The position numbers and the translations under genes were made by a program. The notes beneath the pieces were generated by a model. It worked only from the letters and a program-made list of their open reading frames with translations, was not told the DNA's origin and ran no database searches. Below, piece after piece: positions 11,548 through 23,199 of a DNA stretch of 64,000 bases; the first letter of the stretch is position 1, and each line of letters starts with the position of its first letter. Source of the DNA: Carnegiea gigantea. Lineage: Eukaryota > Streptophyta > Magnoliopsida > Caryophyllales > Cactaceae. The DNA is taken from the NCBI GenBank assembly GCA_029747015.1, contig JAKOGI010000829.1:312001-376000 (forward strand), read 5' to 3'.

Positions 11548-13110
11548 TGTATCTCTGAAGAGTTAAGCTTAAACTCAATTCAAGAGTATAAGTTAAACCA
11601 TGAAAGATTACAATCAAGGGATAAACTCAAACTCACTTTAGACAGAAAACAAGTGAATCTGAAGATAAAAGTGAAGGATATGAACTTAACTTACCCAAAT
11701 GAATCTACACCTGGAGAGTCAAGAGCTAGACTTAAGGGAATTTATGGATACAGATATCACCACCACCAAACTCTTTAATGGTTCATCCAAACTAGGCTTC
11801 TTAGATACAGCAAAAGCACCACTAAGAAGTTTGATTTGGACCTAAGAGATCATCACTCTAAGGAACCAACTTAGAGATACAACACTTAGGAATTTAACAC
11901 AAGAGAATCCACCCTTGCAAGAGAGTTTTCACTCAAGCTTTTCTTTAAATTTTATCAAGTTATGCTTACAAAATGTGGCTTCAAGGCCTTTAAAAACGTT
12001 CTAAGGCTTTCCTTACTCATTAGGTAATCATTAGGAGATTACTTAATGGTTAGGAAACTTCCTAAGTATGCTTACATGTCCTAATAAAAGGTTTAGCACT
12101 TAACTGAGTTAAAACAAGTACAAATGAATATAATGGCTTAAAACTAATTAACTTAAGCTAGTTTTTGATGATTCTAGGTTGCATGAGTCATGTTTCCTCC
12201 CTTAGAAGGAAAGAACACATGGCTGCCATCTCAAAAGTAGGAAAGGAATGCATGCTTGACACCTCGTGCTGAAGTGGATGAATGAATGCTTGGAAAATAG
12301 GTGAATCTTTCTCTTCCACATGGCACTTGCTGCTTTTATGAGTCACCTAGTGACTAAGCTCAAGCTACCAGCCTAGCACACATGCACCTTGAAGGAGAAA
12401 ACCCACCTTAGAGGGAAAACTCCTAGGCTAAGCAACCGGGCTGCTAGGTGGCGCATACTGGCCGAAGTTCCATGCTATTGGGCCACTGCATTTTGATGAC
12501 TAATATGTGGTTTTCTTCAATGAGGGGAAATCTCAAGATGTCTAGAAACCCCCTTTTTGAAAATCACGATTTGGACATCATTAAGTACCATAGTCAACCA
12601 GATCTTTCAAACTATGGAGATTTAGATGCCTGCTGGGCAACTTTGACAAAATGACTGAATTGACCCACTTAACATGTTCTTCTGCCTTTGTGCTTAACAT
12701 AACAAATAAACTAGACATCCTAACTGAGCTAGCTAAAAAAGAATTACAATATTTGGATGTCTTTGGTTCAAGAAAATAATAAAAACAATATCAAGTAAAA
12801 ATAATCCCAAAACTACAGCCTGGACAGTTTGAGTTCAAGAGCTATTTGAAGTATCAAATGAGATCCAAATGAGCTGAAACTTATTTTTTTGGAAAGCTAA
12901 CTTCTTGAACTTCAAATCCATATAAACTATTTAACTTAAACCTCAAGGAGGCCTAAGTAATTAAGCTCTCAAAAACCCGGGTATGCTGCTGGAATTAATC
13001 CAACAACTACCTTCTCTTGAACTTGCAAAAATCTGATTGGTTCTGATAGCTAATTTGGATTCCCTTCACTGTTTTGGACCTCCAAATTAGTGTTCCTTGA
13101 GGGATTTACA
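11548..13110 (-). repeat. Gag-only family LTR, copy a
   Basis: About 1.56 kb, homologous end to end with 17286-18847 and, apart from a deletion, with 14497-15897. Ends are TG and CA on either strand. It serves as the 3' LTR for the 13111-14496 interior. Confidence 0.85.
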
Positions 13111-13289
13111 TCATCCTCCCCTTGTTAAGAAGGATTTACCATCAAATCTAATGGGTAAGCAGGGATGGATATGATTCTGGCTGAAAAGTGACCCTCCTCT
13201 TTTGTTTTTATGCTTTGACTTGGTAGGAGGATTTGGTTTTCTGAAATTTGAACTGGACTAACTCATGGTAAAACACCTTTTTCAAGGGT

Positions 13290-14358
13290 TTATCATAAGC
13301 AAGTAATGAATACAATTGCTTGTTTTCTTGTTGAAGCTTATACTCAATCTTTGCTTGCTTTAACTCAAACCGTGGTGTATTGTTCATGGAATGTAATTAC
13401 TTGCAAGCACCATCACCTTCGTTTTGCTCACCTAAGTCATGAAATTCACTCAAAGTTTTTGTTAAGATCAATGTCTCCTCTTCCTCGACCTTCTCTACAA
13501 CCTCTTGTTGATCCTCTAAGGTTAATTCCAGGTTGCAGGGCTCAGTTCCCTGTTGAAGCTCAGACTCAATTTCCTCTTGCTCTAACTAAAACCCTTACGG
13601 ACTGCTTTAGATGAGAGATGATTCATTGGCACCCTATTTATCATTAAGCTTATTAGAACTTAAAGTCTCTTCTTCAGTGCCATCAAGATTACTCAAATCC
13701 AAAACTGCATCTCCATCTTTATTTTCACTTACCTCTTTAACAACCTCCTCACTAGCTTCCAAACCAATTTGGTTTTTTTGTAGAGCTAAGTCTTTTTGTG
13801 CAGTCAAAAGGGGTATAACCGCAGGCTCAAGGACTACTTTTTATGGGAAGGAAGAGGGTATAACTGTGGGTTCAGAGAAATCTTTCTTGAATGGTTTGGC
13901 TTTTTGTTGATGTTTAGCTTTGCGAGCTTGATTACACTCTTTTTCATGAAGGTACGAAAGGGGTAGAAAACGATTTTTAAGTTTAGATCTCATCTTCTCC
14001 CATGTTTAGATTTTGCTCTTTTTCCTTCTAACTCGCATAGCACACAAGTTAGTCCACCAAATTGAGGCGTACTTTCTCAGCCTAAGAGCAACAAGCTTAA
14101 CCTTCATTTCCTCAGGGACTTTGTGGTCATCAAAGATTCTTTCAATGTTATAAAGCCATCTTAAGAATTCATCAGGATCAAGTTTCCCTTCAAACTTTGA
14201 AACGTTAACCTCATGATCATAAGGTCAGGTCATCTTTCTTCTCTGAACTGGCACCTAAAACATTTATTGTGACTCTTCAACTCTTTGTTAGTTGAGGTCA
14301 TTGCTTCAAAGTTCTTCGTGAGAGCTTTGAACCTCTCTTCAAGAGTCATACTACTCAT
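13290..14358 (-). pseudogene. Gag remnant, interior 1 of the array
   Basis: Starts at MSSMTLEERF (ATG at 14356-14358), the coiled N terminus of a Ty3/gypsy gag protein with EAMTSTNKELKS following. The frame breaks soon after and the capsid part can be followed only across several frame changes. It is more damaged than its sister at 16090-17145. No zinc knuckle and no pol gene follow; a purine tract and LTR come next. Confidence 0.75.
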
Positions 14359-14477
14359 GTTGAAGGCTAAGCAAGAAACAAGCCTATTTTTTTTGGTTTT
14401 TTTTTTTTTGAAATTTTGGTGGCATGGTAGGAAGGAAAAACATGCGAGTTTTGATTTCGGGCCAAGGATGAGACTGA

Positions 14478-14489
14478 GCTTTGATACCA
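14478..14489 (-). other. Primer-binding site, interior 1 (initiator tRNA-Met)
   Basis: Minus strand reads TGGTATCAAAGC, one change from TGGTATCAGAGC, the usual site for plant initiator tRNA-Met. It lies just inside LTR copy b. Confidence 0.8.
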
Positions 14490-14496
14490 AAACTGT

Positions 14497-15897
14497 TGTA
14501 TCTCTCAGGGGTTAAGCTTAAACTCAATTCAAGAGTGTAAGTTAAACTATGAAAGAGTACAATCAAGGGACTAACTCAAACTCACGTTAGAAAGAAAACA
14601 AGTGAATCTAAAGAAAAAAGTGAAGGATATGGACCTAACTCACCCAAATGAATCCACACCTGGAGAGCCAAGAGCTAGGCTTAAGGGGATTGATGGATAC
14701 AGATATCACCACCACCAAACACCTCAAGGGTTCATCCAAACCAGGCTCCTTAGATACAGCAAAAGGACCACTAAGAAGTTTGATTTGGACCTAAGAGATC
14801 ACCACTCTAAGGAACCAACTTAGAGATACAGCACTTGGGAATTTAACGCAAGAGAATCCACCCTTGCAAGAGAGTTTTCACTCAAGCTTTTCTTTAAAAT
14901 TTATCAAGTTATGCTTACAAAATGAGGCTTCAAGGCCTTTAAAAACGTCCTAAGGCTTTCCTTGCTCATTAGGTGATCACTAGGAGATTACTTAATGGTT
15001 AGGAAACTTCCTAAGTATGCTTACATATCCTAATACACGATTTAGCACTTAACTGAGTTAAAAAAAGTACAAATGAATACAATGGCTTAAAGCTAATTAA
15101 CTTAAGCTAGTCCTTAATGATTCTAGGCTGTATGAGTCATGTTTCCTCCCTTGGAAGGAAAGAACACACTGCTGCCATCTCAAAAGTAGGAGAGGAATGC
15201 ATGCTTGACACCTCGTGCCGAAGTGGACGAATGAATGTGCATACTAGCCGAAGTTCCATGCTATTGGGCCTACTATATTTTGATGACTAATATGTGGTTT
15301 TCTTCAATAAGGGAAAACCTCAAGATTTCTCAAAACCCCCCTTTTTGAAAATCTTGATTTGGACATCATTAAGTATTAATCAGCCAGGTCTTTCAAACCG
15401 TGCAGATTCAGATACCTGCTGGACAGCTTTGATAAAATGATTGAGTTGACCCATTTAACATGCTCTTCTGCCTTTGTGCTTAACATAATGAATAAACTAG
15501 ACATCCTAATGGAACTAACAAAAAAAGAATTACAATATTTGGATGTCGTTTGGTCCAGAAAATAATAAACATAAAACGGAGTAAAAACTATCCCAAATCA
15601 GCAGCCTAGAAACTTTGAGTTCAAGAGTTGATTTGAAGTATGAAATGAAGTCCAAATGAGCCGAAACTTATTTTTCTGGAAAGATAACTTCTTGAACTTC
15701 AAATCCATGATAAATTATTTAACTTAAACCTCAAATAGGCCTAAGTAATTAAGCTCTCAAAAATCGAGTATGCTGCTGGAATTAATCCGACAACTACCTT
15801 CTCTTGAACTTGCAAAAATCTGATTGGTTCTGATGACTAATTTGGATTCCCTTGACTGCTTTGGACCTCTAAATTAGTGTTCCTTAAGGGATTTACA
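14497..15897 (-). repeat. Gag-only family LTR, copy b (shared middle LTR)
   Basis: About 1.40 kb. It lacks roughly 160 bases present in copies a and c; the gap is near 15236, where ATGAATG joins TGCATACT. It is both the 5' LTR of interior 1 and the 3' LTR of interior 2, which is what marks the region as a recombined tandem array. Confidence 0.85.
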
Positions 15898-16089
15898 TCA
15901 TCCTTCCCTTGCTGAGAAGGATTTGCCCTTAAATCTGATGGGTAAGCAGGGATGGATTGGATTCTGGCTGAAAAGTGAGCCTCCTCTTTTATTTTTCTTC
16001 TTTGACTTGGTATGAGGATTTGGTTTTCTGAAATTTGGACTGGACTAACTCATAGTAAAACACCTTTTTCAAGGGTTTATCATATGCAA

Positions 16090-17145
16090 GTAATGAGTCC
16101 AATTGCTTGTTTTCTTATTGAAGCTTATACTCAATCTTTGCTTGCTTCAAGTCAAACCTTGGTGTATTGTTCATGGAATGTAATGACTTGTAAGCACCGT
16201 CACCTTCGTTTTGCTCACCTAAGTCATGAAATTCACTTAAGGTTTTTGTTAAGATCAATGTCTCCTCTTCCTCGACCTTTGCTACAACCTTTTGTTGATC
16301 CTCCAAGGTTAATTCCTGGTTGCAAGGCTCAGTTCCAGGTTGAAGCTGAGACTCAATTTCCTCTTGCTCTAACTTAAACCCTTGCGGATTGCTTAAGATG
16401 AGAGATGATTCATTAGCACCTTTTTCATCATTAAGCTCATTAGAACTTAAAGTTTCTTCTTCGGTGCCATCAAGATTACTCAAATCCAACACTGCATCTC
16501 CATCTTCATTTTCACTTACCTCTTTAACAACCTCCTCACTAGCCTTCAAACAAATTTGGTTTTTTTGTGCAGCTAAGTCTTTTTGTGCGGTCAAAAGGGG
16601 TATAACTGCAGGCTCAGGGACTTCTTTTTATGGGAAGGAAGGGCGTATAACTGTGGGTTCAGAGAAATCTTTCTTGAATGGTTTGGCTTTTTGTTGATGT
16701 TTAGCTTTGCGAGCTTGATTACACTCTTTTTTATGAAGGTACAAATGGGGCAGAAAACAATTTTTAAGTTTAGATCTCATCTTCTCCCATGTTTGGATTT
16801 TGCTCTTTTTCCTTCTAACTCGCATAGCACCCAAGTTAGTCCACCAAATTGAGGCGTACTTTCACAGCCTAAGAGCAACAAGCTTAACCTTCATTTCCTC
16901 AGGGACTTTGTGGTAATCAAAGATTCTTTCAACGTTATAAAGCCATCGTAAGAATTCATCGGGGTCAAGTTTCCCTTCAAACTTTGGAACCTGAACTTCA
17001 TGATTAAGGTCAGGTCGTCTTTCTTCTCTAAACTGTGGCGCCTAAAACATTTATTGTGACTCTTCAACTTTTAGTTAGTTGAGGTCATTGCTTCGAAGTT
17101 CTTCATGAGAGCTTCAAACCTCTCTTCAAGAGTCATACTACTCAT
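16090..17145 (-). pseudogene. Gag remnant, interior 2 of the array
   Basis: Begins MSSMTLEERF at 17145 and keeps recognisable Ty3/gypsy gag pieces in order: a coiled N terminus; a capsid segment with KLDPDEFLRWL and KVPEEMKVKLVAL; then YASIWWTNL and SKIQTWEKMRSKLK in the 16628-16870 region; then a long acidic stretch of 159 codons (16115-16594) rich in Glu, Asp and Ser. Stops and frame changes separate the pieces. The usual CCHC knuckle is absent; the frame passes from the capsid end straight into the acidic tail. No protease or reverse transcriptase follows before the LTR. Known TR-GAG elements have this content. Confidence 0.8.
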
Positions 17146-17266
17146 GTTGAAGGCTAAACAAGAAACAAGGCTATTTTTTTTTGGTGTTTTTTTTTTTCAA
17201 AATTTTTGTGGCGTGGCAGGAAGAAAAAACGTGTGAGTTTTGATTTCAGGCCAAGGATGAGACTGA

Positions 17267-17278
17267 GCTCTGATACCA
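17267..17278 (-). other. Primer-binding site, interior 2 (initiator tRNA-Met)
   Basis: Minus strand reads TGGTATCAGAGC, a perfect match to the initiator-tRNA-Met primer sequence, 7 bases inside LTR copy c. Confidence 0.88.
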
Positions 17279-17285
17279 AAACTGA

Positions 17286-18847
17286 TGTATCTTTGAAGGG
17301 TTAAGCTTGAACTCAATTCAAGAGTGTAAGTTAAACCATGAAAGATTACAATCAAGGGACAAACTCAAACTCACTTTAGAAAGAAAACAAGTGAATCCGA
17401 AGATAAAAGTGAAGGATATGAACTTAACTCACCCAAATGAATCCACACCTGGAGAGTCAAGAGCTAGACTTAAGGGAATTGATGGATACAGATATGACCA
17501 CCACCAAACTCCTCAATGGTTCATCCGAACTAGGCTCCTTAGATATAGCAAAAGCACTGCTAAGAAGTTTGATTTAGACCTAAGAGATCATCACTCTAAG
17601 GAACCAACTTAGAGATACAACACTTAGGAATTTAACATAAGAGAATCCACCCTTGCAAGAGAGTTTTCACTCAAGCTTTTCTTTAAAATTTATCAAGTTA
17701 TGCTTACAAAATGTGGCTTCAAGGCCTTTAAAACCGTCCTAAGGCTTTCCTTGCTCATTAAGTAATCATTAGGAGATTACTTAATGGTTAGGAAACTTCT
17801 TAAGTATGCTTACATATCCTAATACACAGTTTAGCACTTAACTGAGCTAAAACAAGTACAAATGAATACAATGGCTTAAAACTAATTAACTTAAGCTAGT
17901 CCTTGATGATTCTAGGCTACATGAGTCATGTTTCCTCCCTTGGAAGGAAAGAACACACGGCTGCCATCTCAAAAGTAGGAGAGGAATGCATGCTTGACAC
18001 CTCGTGCTGAAGTGGACGAATGAATGCTTGGAAAATGGGTGAATCTTCCTCTTCCACGTGGTGCTTGCTGCTTTCATGAGTCACTTAGTGACTAAGCTCA
18101 AGCTACCAGCCTAGCACACACACACCTTGAAGGAGAAAACCCACCTAAGAGGGAAAACTCCTAGGCTAAGCATTCGGGCTGCTAGGTGGTGCATACTGGC
18201 TGAAGTTCCATCCTATTGGGCCATTGTATTTTGATGACTAATCTGTGGTTTTATACAATGGGGAGAAACCTTAGGATGTCTAGAAAACCCTGTTTTGAAA
18301 ATCATGATTTAGACATCATTAAGTACCTTAATCAGCCAGATCTTTCAAACCATGCAGATTTAGATGCCTGCTGGGCAGCTTTGACAAAATGACTGAGTTG
18401 ACCTATTTAACATGCTCTTCTGCCTTTGTACTTAGCATAACAACAAACTAGACATCCTTCCTGAACTAACCAAAAAAGAATATAATATTTGGATGTCGTT
18501 TGGTTTAGAAAATAATAAAAACAAGGTCGAGTAAAAATCGTCCCAAAACTACAGCATGGACAGTTTGAGTTCAAAAGCTGATTTGAAGTATTAAATGAAG
18601 TCCAAATGAGCTGAAACTTGTTTTTCTTGAAAGCTAACTTCTTAAGCTTAAAATCCATGATAACTTATTTAACTTAAACTTCAAAGAGACCTAAGTAATT
18701 AAGCTCTCAAAAATCGGGTATGCTGCTGGAATTAATCCGACAACTACCTTCTCTTGAACTTGCAAAAATCTGATTGGTTCTGATAACTAATTTGGATTCC
18801 CTTGACTACTTTGGACCTCCAAATTAGTGTTCCTTGAGGGATTTACA
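17286..18847 (-). repeat. Gag-only family LTR, copy c
   Basis: About 1.56 kb and full length, TGTATCTTTG on the left to ATTTACA on the right of the plus strand. It is the 5' LTR of interior 2. The next base begins pararetrovirus-like sequence, with no matching target duplication. Confidence 0.85.
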
Positions 18848-19600
18848 TCGGTGATATTCCACTCACAAGTCCTACTCGAAGCCCTCTTTCACCTGGTATC
18901 AGAGCAACGTGACCAAAAATAATTAAGATAATTAAGATAATTAAATTAATAGTTAATCAGGCTAATTACCTACATTTAGCTGTGCTTAATGCTTGAATCA
19001 TCGCCTACTTTTTTCGCTCCTAATTATTCACATATTGTGCACTCACTAGAAGGAATTGCTTCAATGACACCGCAATTAAACTATTTTACTAATGGAATTT
19101 TAGAATCAAAGGCAAAATTAGCTAAAATTAAGAGTTAGGCTAAGGAGATTAAAAAAAAAAACATTTGTCTGTCATTCATCTTTCTTTCATCAATGAGATT
19201 AGACACAGTAAAAAATCTTATTTAAGTATTAGTACTACATTTTAGCATAAATATCCTTTCCAAAATCTAAAAAACAAAAATCCATTTCCGTTGCAGGATA
19301 TAAAAATTTTAAAAAAAGTATGAGAAAAATCAACTGAAAAATCATCTGAAAAGGCAGAGAAAGAAGAAGATGATGGAGTATAGGTAGTATAATCTTGAGG
19401 AACTATAAAATACGTTTGTTAAAGAAGAAAACCTAGAAGAATTAAATAAAATCATGGGCATAATAGTTGAAAAACAAGATGTATTATCTAAGGTTAATGA
19501 AGAGACAAATCATATCTAGTTAGAAGAAGAAATATATCCACAGATAAACCTAATTAAAGTAGAGAATCAATGAGATTGGGGAAGAGCTCAACATAGGCAA
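18848..19600 (+). mobile_element. Endogenous pararetrovirus, 5' fragment (Caulimoviridae-like)
   Basis: Starts a few dozen bases before a perfect initiator-Met primer site and continues as lysine/glutamate-rich coding-like sequence with many stops, as in the first ORF of a degraded virus copy. No LTR precedes the primer site, which argues for a pararetrovirus rather than an LTR element. The matching protease-to-RNase H part, same strand, is at 52294-55150. The movement and coat regions are missing. This is an inactive, stop-ridden copy. The assignment is weaker here than for the downstream part, because no diagnostic domain lies in this piece. Confidence 0.45.
18894..18905 (+). other. Initiator-tRNA-Met primer site of the pararetrovirus fragment
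   Basis: TGGTATCAGAGC, perfect. Caulimoviridae and many LTR elements both use this primer. The absence of an LTR end upstream favours the virus reading. Confidence 0.6.
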
Positions 19601-19681
19601 AATCGATTACTGGTGATTTGGTTTCCGAAAAAAGTAAGGGGAACATTTGTTTTAGAAAGGGTTAATCTTGTATTGTAAGAG
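19601..19681 (+). repeat. Family C LTR copy 1, left piece
   Basis: Matches 32871-32946 and 51006-51085 of the other two C LTRs. It begins abruptly inside the LTR, next to pararetrovirus sequence, so roughly the first 1.8 kb of the LTR are missing. The last five bases, AAGAG, are the left target duplication of element A. The LTR resumes at 28926. Confidence 0.75.
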
Positions 19682-21112
19682 TGTTGTGTTTAAATGTTAC
19701 TGCACGTGCACAGTGCCAGTTGTAGCTAGGAATGGCAAGTATGGGTCGTGTCCACAAGGAACTCGTTTCTAATCACGAAATTCAACTTATAATACTCAAT
19801 TTAGGCAAAAGTTCACTTTAGTCGATTTATACTAAGTAGCAATTCTAATATGCTAAGAACTAATGTTATTGTCTAATTCAATAATAACAAAGGTCCTAGA
19901 TTTGGATTCTTCACACTAATATGCTCTTTGGATTATAAACTAGATCATGCAAATCTGCCAACATAAATAACTGAAATGAAATGGTTACAAGTTAAAGCAC
20001 ATCTATGTCTTCTCTCAAAGGTTATTAGACTAGTGAAGCAATTATAGTTATCTATTTTCATGAAACTAGAATCAACAAAACCACAAGATTGAGCAACCCA
20101 CTATACCCAATTGAACCCCTAACTATTCTCATATTAGAACGCTCAATCACTTACAAGGTCGCTCTAGGAGGAGAATTCAACTTTCGTTGATCTCCTAAAC
20201 CTTAATTAAGAATCATGAATATCTCTTTCGAGCGATTCATCGAACACCTGGCGTACTAAGTGAGATTTCAGACTACAACTATGGGCATAGTTTGCAAAAA
20301 CCTAGAACATGATCCAGTTTCACATAATAGGGGTTACTCCCAATCTAAAACTAAGAATTTAGCCTCTAATCATATTGAGTAAAACAAATTCATCATTCAA
20401 ATCAACTCTCATGAACAAAAATGAAAACTAAAAGAATAACTAAATATGAGAAAGAAAGGAAGAATAAACTTAGATTAATCGATTATGAAATCCGTGTCTT
20501 AAACAATCTTCAATTCAACCATAAACCAACAATCAAATCTTACTTGGCCCTAAAAGTTCACCTAAAAGTGTTTTGAGGGGTTTTCTCCCCAGCTAAAATC
20601 GCGTCAGCCCCCAAAAATAAGACGATTAAAAATAAAAGGGGAAAAGACCAGGCCCAGGTGACGGCCATCGAGTTGGTGACGGCCTGGTGGGAATGGCATA
20701 GTGGTGGCGATGGCCTGTCGGGATGGCGACAGGTAGCTGTCGCCAGCTCCTAGAATCCTGCTGCACTTCTGAAGGGTATCGACGGCCATGCCGTCGACTG
20801 TGCGACGGTTGTCGCCTCCCTTGATCCTTGAACTCTTGCCTTATCTTGCGCTCTTGCCTTATATTGCCCTCTTGCCTCCCTCGAGGCCTCCGAGTGACCT
20901 TCTTTGATCTTACATTGCCTTGTTTATGCATTTAGCTGGTCCCCTTCGATCAATAACTCAGAAAATACCCGCAAAAGAGTTGGGAAGTGATTAAAAGAAG
21001 GAAATAGGTTTGGGGTGGATAAAACTTGGTCAAGTCCTACTATATTAACGAGTAAATAAGGGGAAATGAACCAAGGAAATGGTTCAGAAAGAGTCAAATT
21101 CGAGGTTTATCA
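19682..21112 (-). repeat. Element A 3' LTR
   Basis: 1431 bases, homologous to 27560-28925. Minus strand begins TGATAAACCTCG and ends ACAACA. Contains a CpG-rich block at 20640-20830 with a perfect 8-bp hairpin (20725-20744). Confidence 0.9.
20725..20744. other. GC-rich hairpin in element A 3' LTR
   Basis: Arms GGCGACAG and CTGTCGCC around the loop GTAG. The matching hairpin in the other LTR (28569-28594) has the same loop, and one stem pair is changed on both arms. Confidence 0.8.
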
Positions 21113-21125
21113 ACTCCCCTCACTT
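21113..21125 (-). other. Element A polypurine tract
   Basis: Minus strand reads AGTGAGGGGAGT immediately before the 3' LTR, the expected plus-strand priming site. Confidence 0.8.
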
Positions 21126-21130
21126 ATCGC

Positions 21131-21148
21131 TTGCTTGTCCCCAAGCAA
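21131..21148 (-). other. Hairpin upstream of element A polypurine tract
   Basis: Perfect 7-bp stem, TTGCTTG and CAAGCAA, around GGGA on the minus strand. Equivalent hairpins are at 36565-36582 (B, perfect), 9273-9290 (E1) and 61176-61193 (E4). Confidence 0.8.
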
Positions 21149-23199
21149 GGTCATAAATCAAAAGGCCTAAGGGGTAGATGCACCTCAAAGTACCAACCTC
21201 CTCAGGCAAGTAATGACAATCAGATAGAATAGGTGTGGCAACTCATAATTGTGAGACTCAATCGAGGTAGAACTCAACTTTTTGAAGTATAAGTGTCAAA
21301 GAAACCCCAGGGTCATGGTGCAAGAACTGACACCTCATATCAAACTGTCAGGATGTGTCATGCCTTGCCCCAAACTGCTAGTAAGCTAGTGAGACTGGTA
21401 GATCCTCATCTTTGGGGGTAAAAAGGAGGAATACTCCTCTCTTGTGTTTAGGGTAAAATGAACACTCAAGACCGCTCTCAGTGCATACACACTACCATAG
21501 GCTTGGGAAGAAGTCTCGATTCTCTGCACGCACACAATTGTTGATCATAAGGGCTTTTCAGGGATATGGTGGTTCTAGGGTTTAAGGTAAGGAGGGGAAC
21601 ATTTAGGCAAAGAGAAGCAAATTAGCCGAGTAGAGCATTTCAACACCAACTCCGCATCCTCACACCATCATTACCACTACGTCATCAACCCGGTTTCGAG
21701 AAAGAGGGGTTGAAAAACTTATTGAAGATTTGCCGATGCCAAACATTTTATTTCCATTTTTTTTCCTGTGTTTTTTTTTTCTTTTTTCGATGTCGAACAC
21801 ACAATTGGTGTTTTTTTTTCATTTATTTTTTTTTTTTGAGAGAAAAAGGGAGAGATGAATGGAAAAGGCTAAAATAGGTTCAACTCCCTATTCCCAGCAA
21901 ATAACAACAACCTAGTAAACCATCCTCAAGAATGCCAACCAACACATTTTCCAACCAATTATAGTTCATAGCATTGCTCTACTAACTTGGCTAAGGGTAG
22001 GTCTGTTCATTTCAGGCCAAGGGCTGAGTAGACAAGAGTGAACCAAATGACAGGGAAAGGCTCAAGGGGGCTAGCAAAGGCATTAATAGCAGGTGACAGC
22101 CTTTTAGCTTATGTAGTTTATAATCCAAATGAATGCCTCAATCATATTAACATTATGCACATGCAAAGCGTGATTTCGAAGAGAGTCAAGCCAAGTTCCG
22201 GAGCTACACACAGAGGATGGTTTTATCACTCATGAAAAGGAGTTTAGACTATGTAAAATGAATAGTCCTTATTGACTCAAAAGTCTCAGTGGTTTTTCTA
22301 GCATAGTCTAAACAATAGCTCAAAAGGTTGGTTAACAATCAAGGTTCAAATACTTCACAACATAACAGTTCTCAGAGGCAAATGTACAAGCACACAATAA
22401 CCAAGTGGTCAAATCATTTTCGCAACCTTTTCACAAGAGTTCACCCAAATCGAACCTCATTCATCAAAAGCCAACACAACCATCAAGCAGATCATCACCC
22501 CTTGAATGTCATCTTTGGAGGGGTTTTCACAACCAACTTCAAGTCATTCTCTTTTTTTTTGCTTTTTTTTTTCCCCCCGAAAGTGGTAAATTTAACTAAG
22601 AAAGCAATAAAACGCATAAAGGATAATGAAGAGAAGGATGACAAGGGTTACCTCAAAAGTTTATGCGCGCCCGAGTCGAACAAGTCTCCTTTGTAATACA
22701 AATACCTATCCTAAATGCACTAGGCTACATGATCAATTAAACTAAAATGAAAATACAACTAATGCATCTTAATCATGCCAATACATATACAATTATACTA
22801 TATGCAAATATGTATGCACACTACATTAACCCATCCCCACAATACAATCTCCAAACCCCAAGATGCACCTCAAATATGTAATGAAAGAACACACTCCCCC
22901 CACTTGAACCTTTCATTGTCCCCAATGAATAGAAGAAACATGTGAATGTGGGGACGAGGAGTATACTCACAGTGCATTGATTAGTAAGGCCTCGGGGGAC
23001 TGCTAGGCCTCCAATAGGGTGGCGGGTAGGGCTATCTATGATGCTCATGTGCATAATAAACATGGTGCTCCAGGTTACGCTACCAGCGATCGAACTCCAT
23101 CTATTGCCGAAGCAACTCACTTTGATCTTGAGCAGCTTGCTGTTGTTGCTCATCAATGGCATCGAGCCTCAGGTTGAGGAGGGAGAAGTGATTGTCCAT
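21149..23199 (-). other. Element A non-coding 3' interior
   Basis: No supported gene. Holds T-rich tracts at 21756-21850 and 22548-22577 (A-rich on the element's strand) and, near 21481-21530, a reversed match to the conserved block of E1/E4. Short open frames here have no counterpart in B. Confidence 0.6.

Larger units (their letters stand above)
11548..18847 (-). mobile_element. Tandem array of a gag-only LTR retrotransposon (three LTRs, two interiors)
   Basis: Read on the minus strand the order is LTR (17286-18847), interior (15898-17285), LTR (14497-15897), interior (13111-14496), LTR (11548-13110). LTRs run TGTAAATCCC to GATACA on that strand. Each interior begins with an initiator-tRNA-Met primer site and ends with a purine tract (complement of TCATCCTCCCC). 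The ~1.39-kb interiors hold only gag remains, with no protease or polymerase. This is the layout of terminal-repeat retrotransposons with a gag domain (TR-GAG), a known non-autonomous class. Outer flanks (ATTAA before, TCGGT after) do not match, so the array probably arose by unequal recombination between LTRs of neighbouring or sister copies rather than by one insertion. Confidence 0.85.

Noticed and set aside
13306..13910. Ser/Leu-rich plus-strand frames (also 16012-16697)
   Set aside because: They are antisense to the acidic tail of gag in the minus-strand array; present twice only because the element is duplicated.
14602..14823. Plus-strand frames in the LTRs (14602-14823, 17307-17612), similar to each other
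   Set aside because: Similarity comes from LTR homology; the third LTR copy breaks the frame, so no conserved protein is implied.
11548..18847. Long tandem repeat considered as a CRISPR-like or satellite array
   Set aside because: Units are LTRs with primer sites, purine tracts and gag between them; this is a retrotransposon tandem in plant DNA.
18848..19600. Reading the primer site at 18894 as the start of an LTR element interior
   Set aside because: No LTR end (CA) with a matching copy is found just before it; the pararetrovirus reading fits better, but only moderately.
20604..20931. Arg-rich minus-strand frames of 61 and 101 codons
   Set aside because: They read through the CpG-rich hairpin block of the element A LTR; the other LTR does not preserve them.
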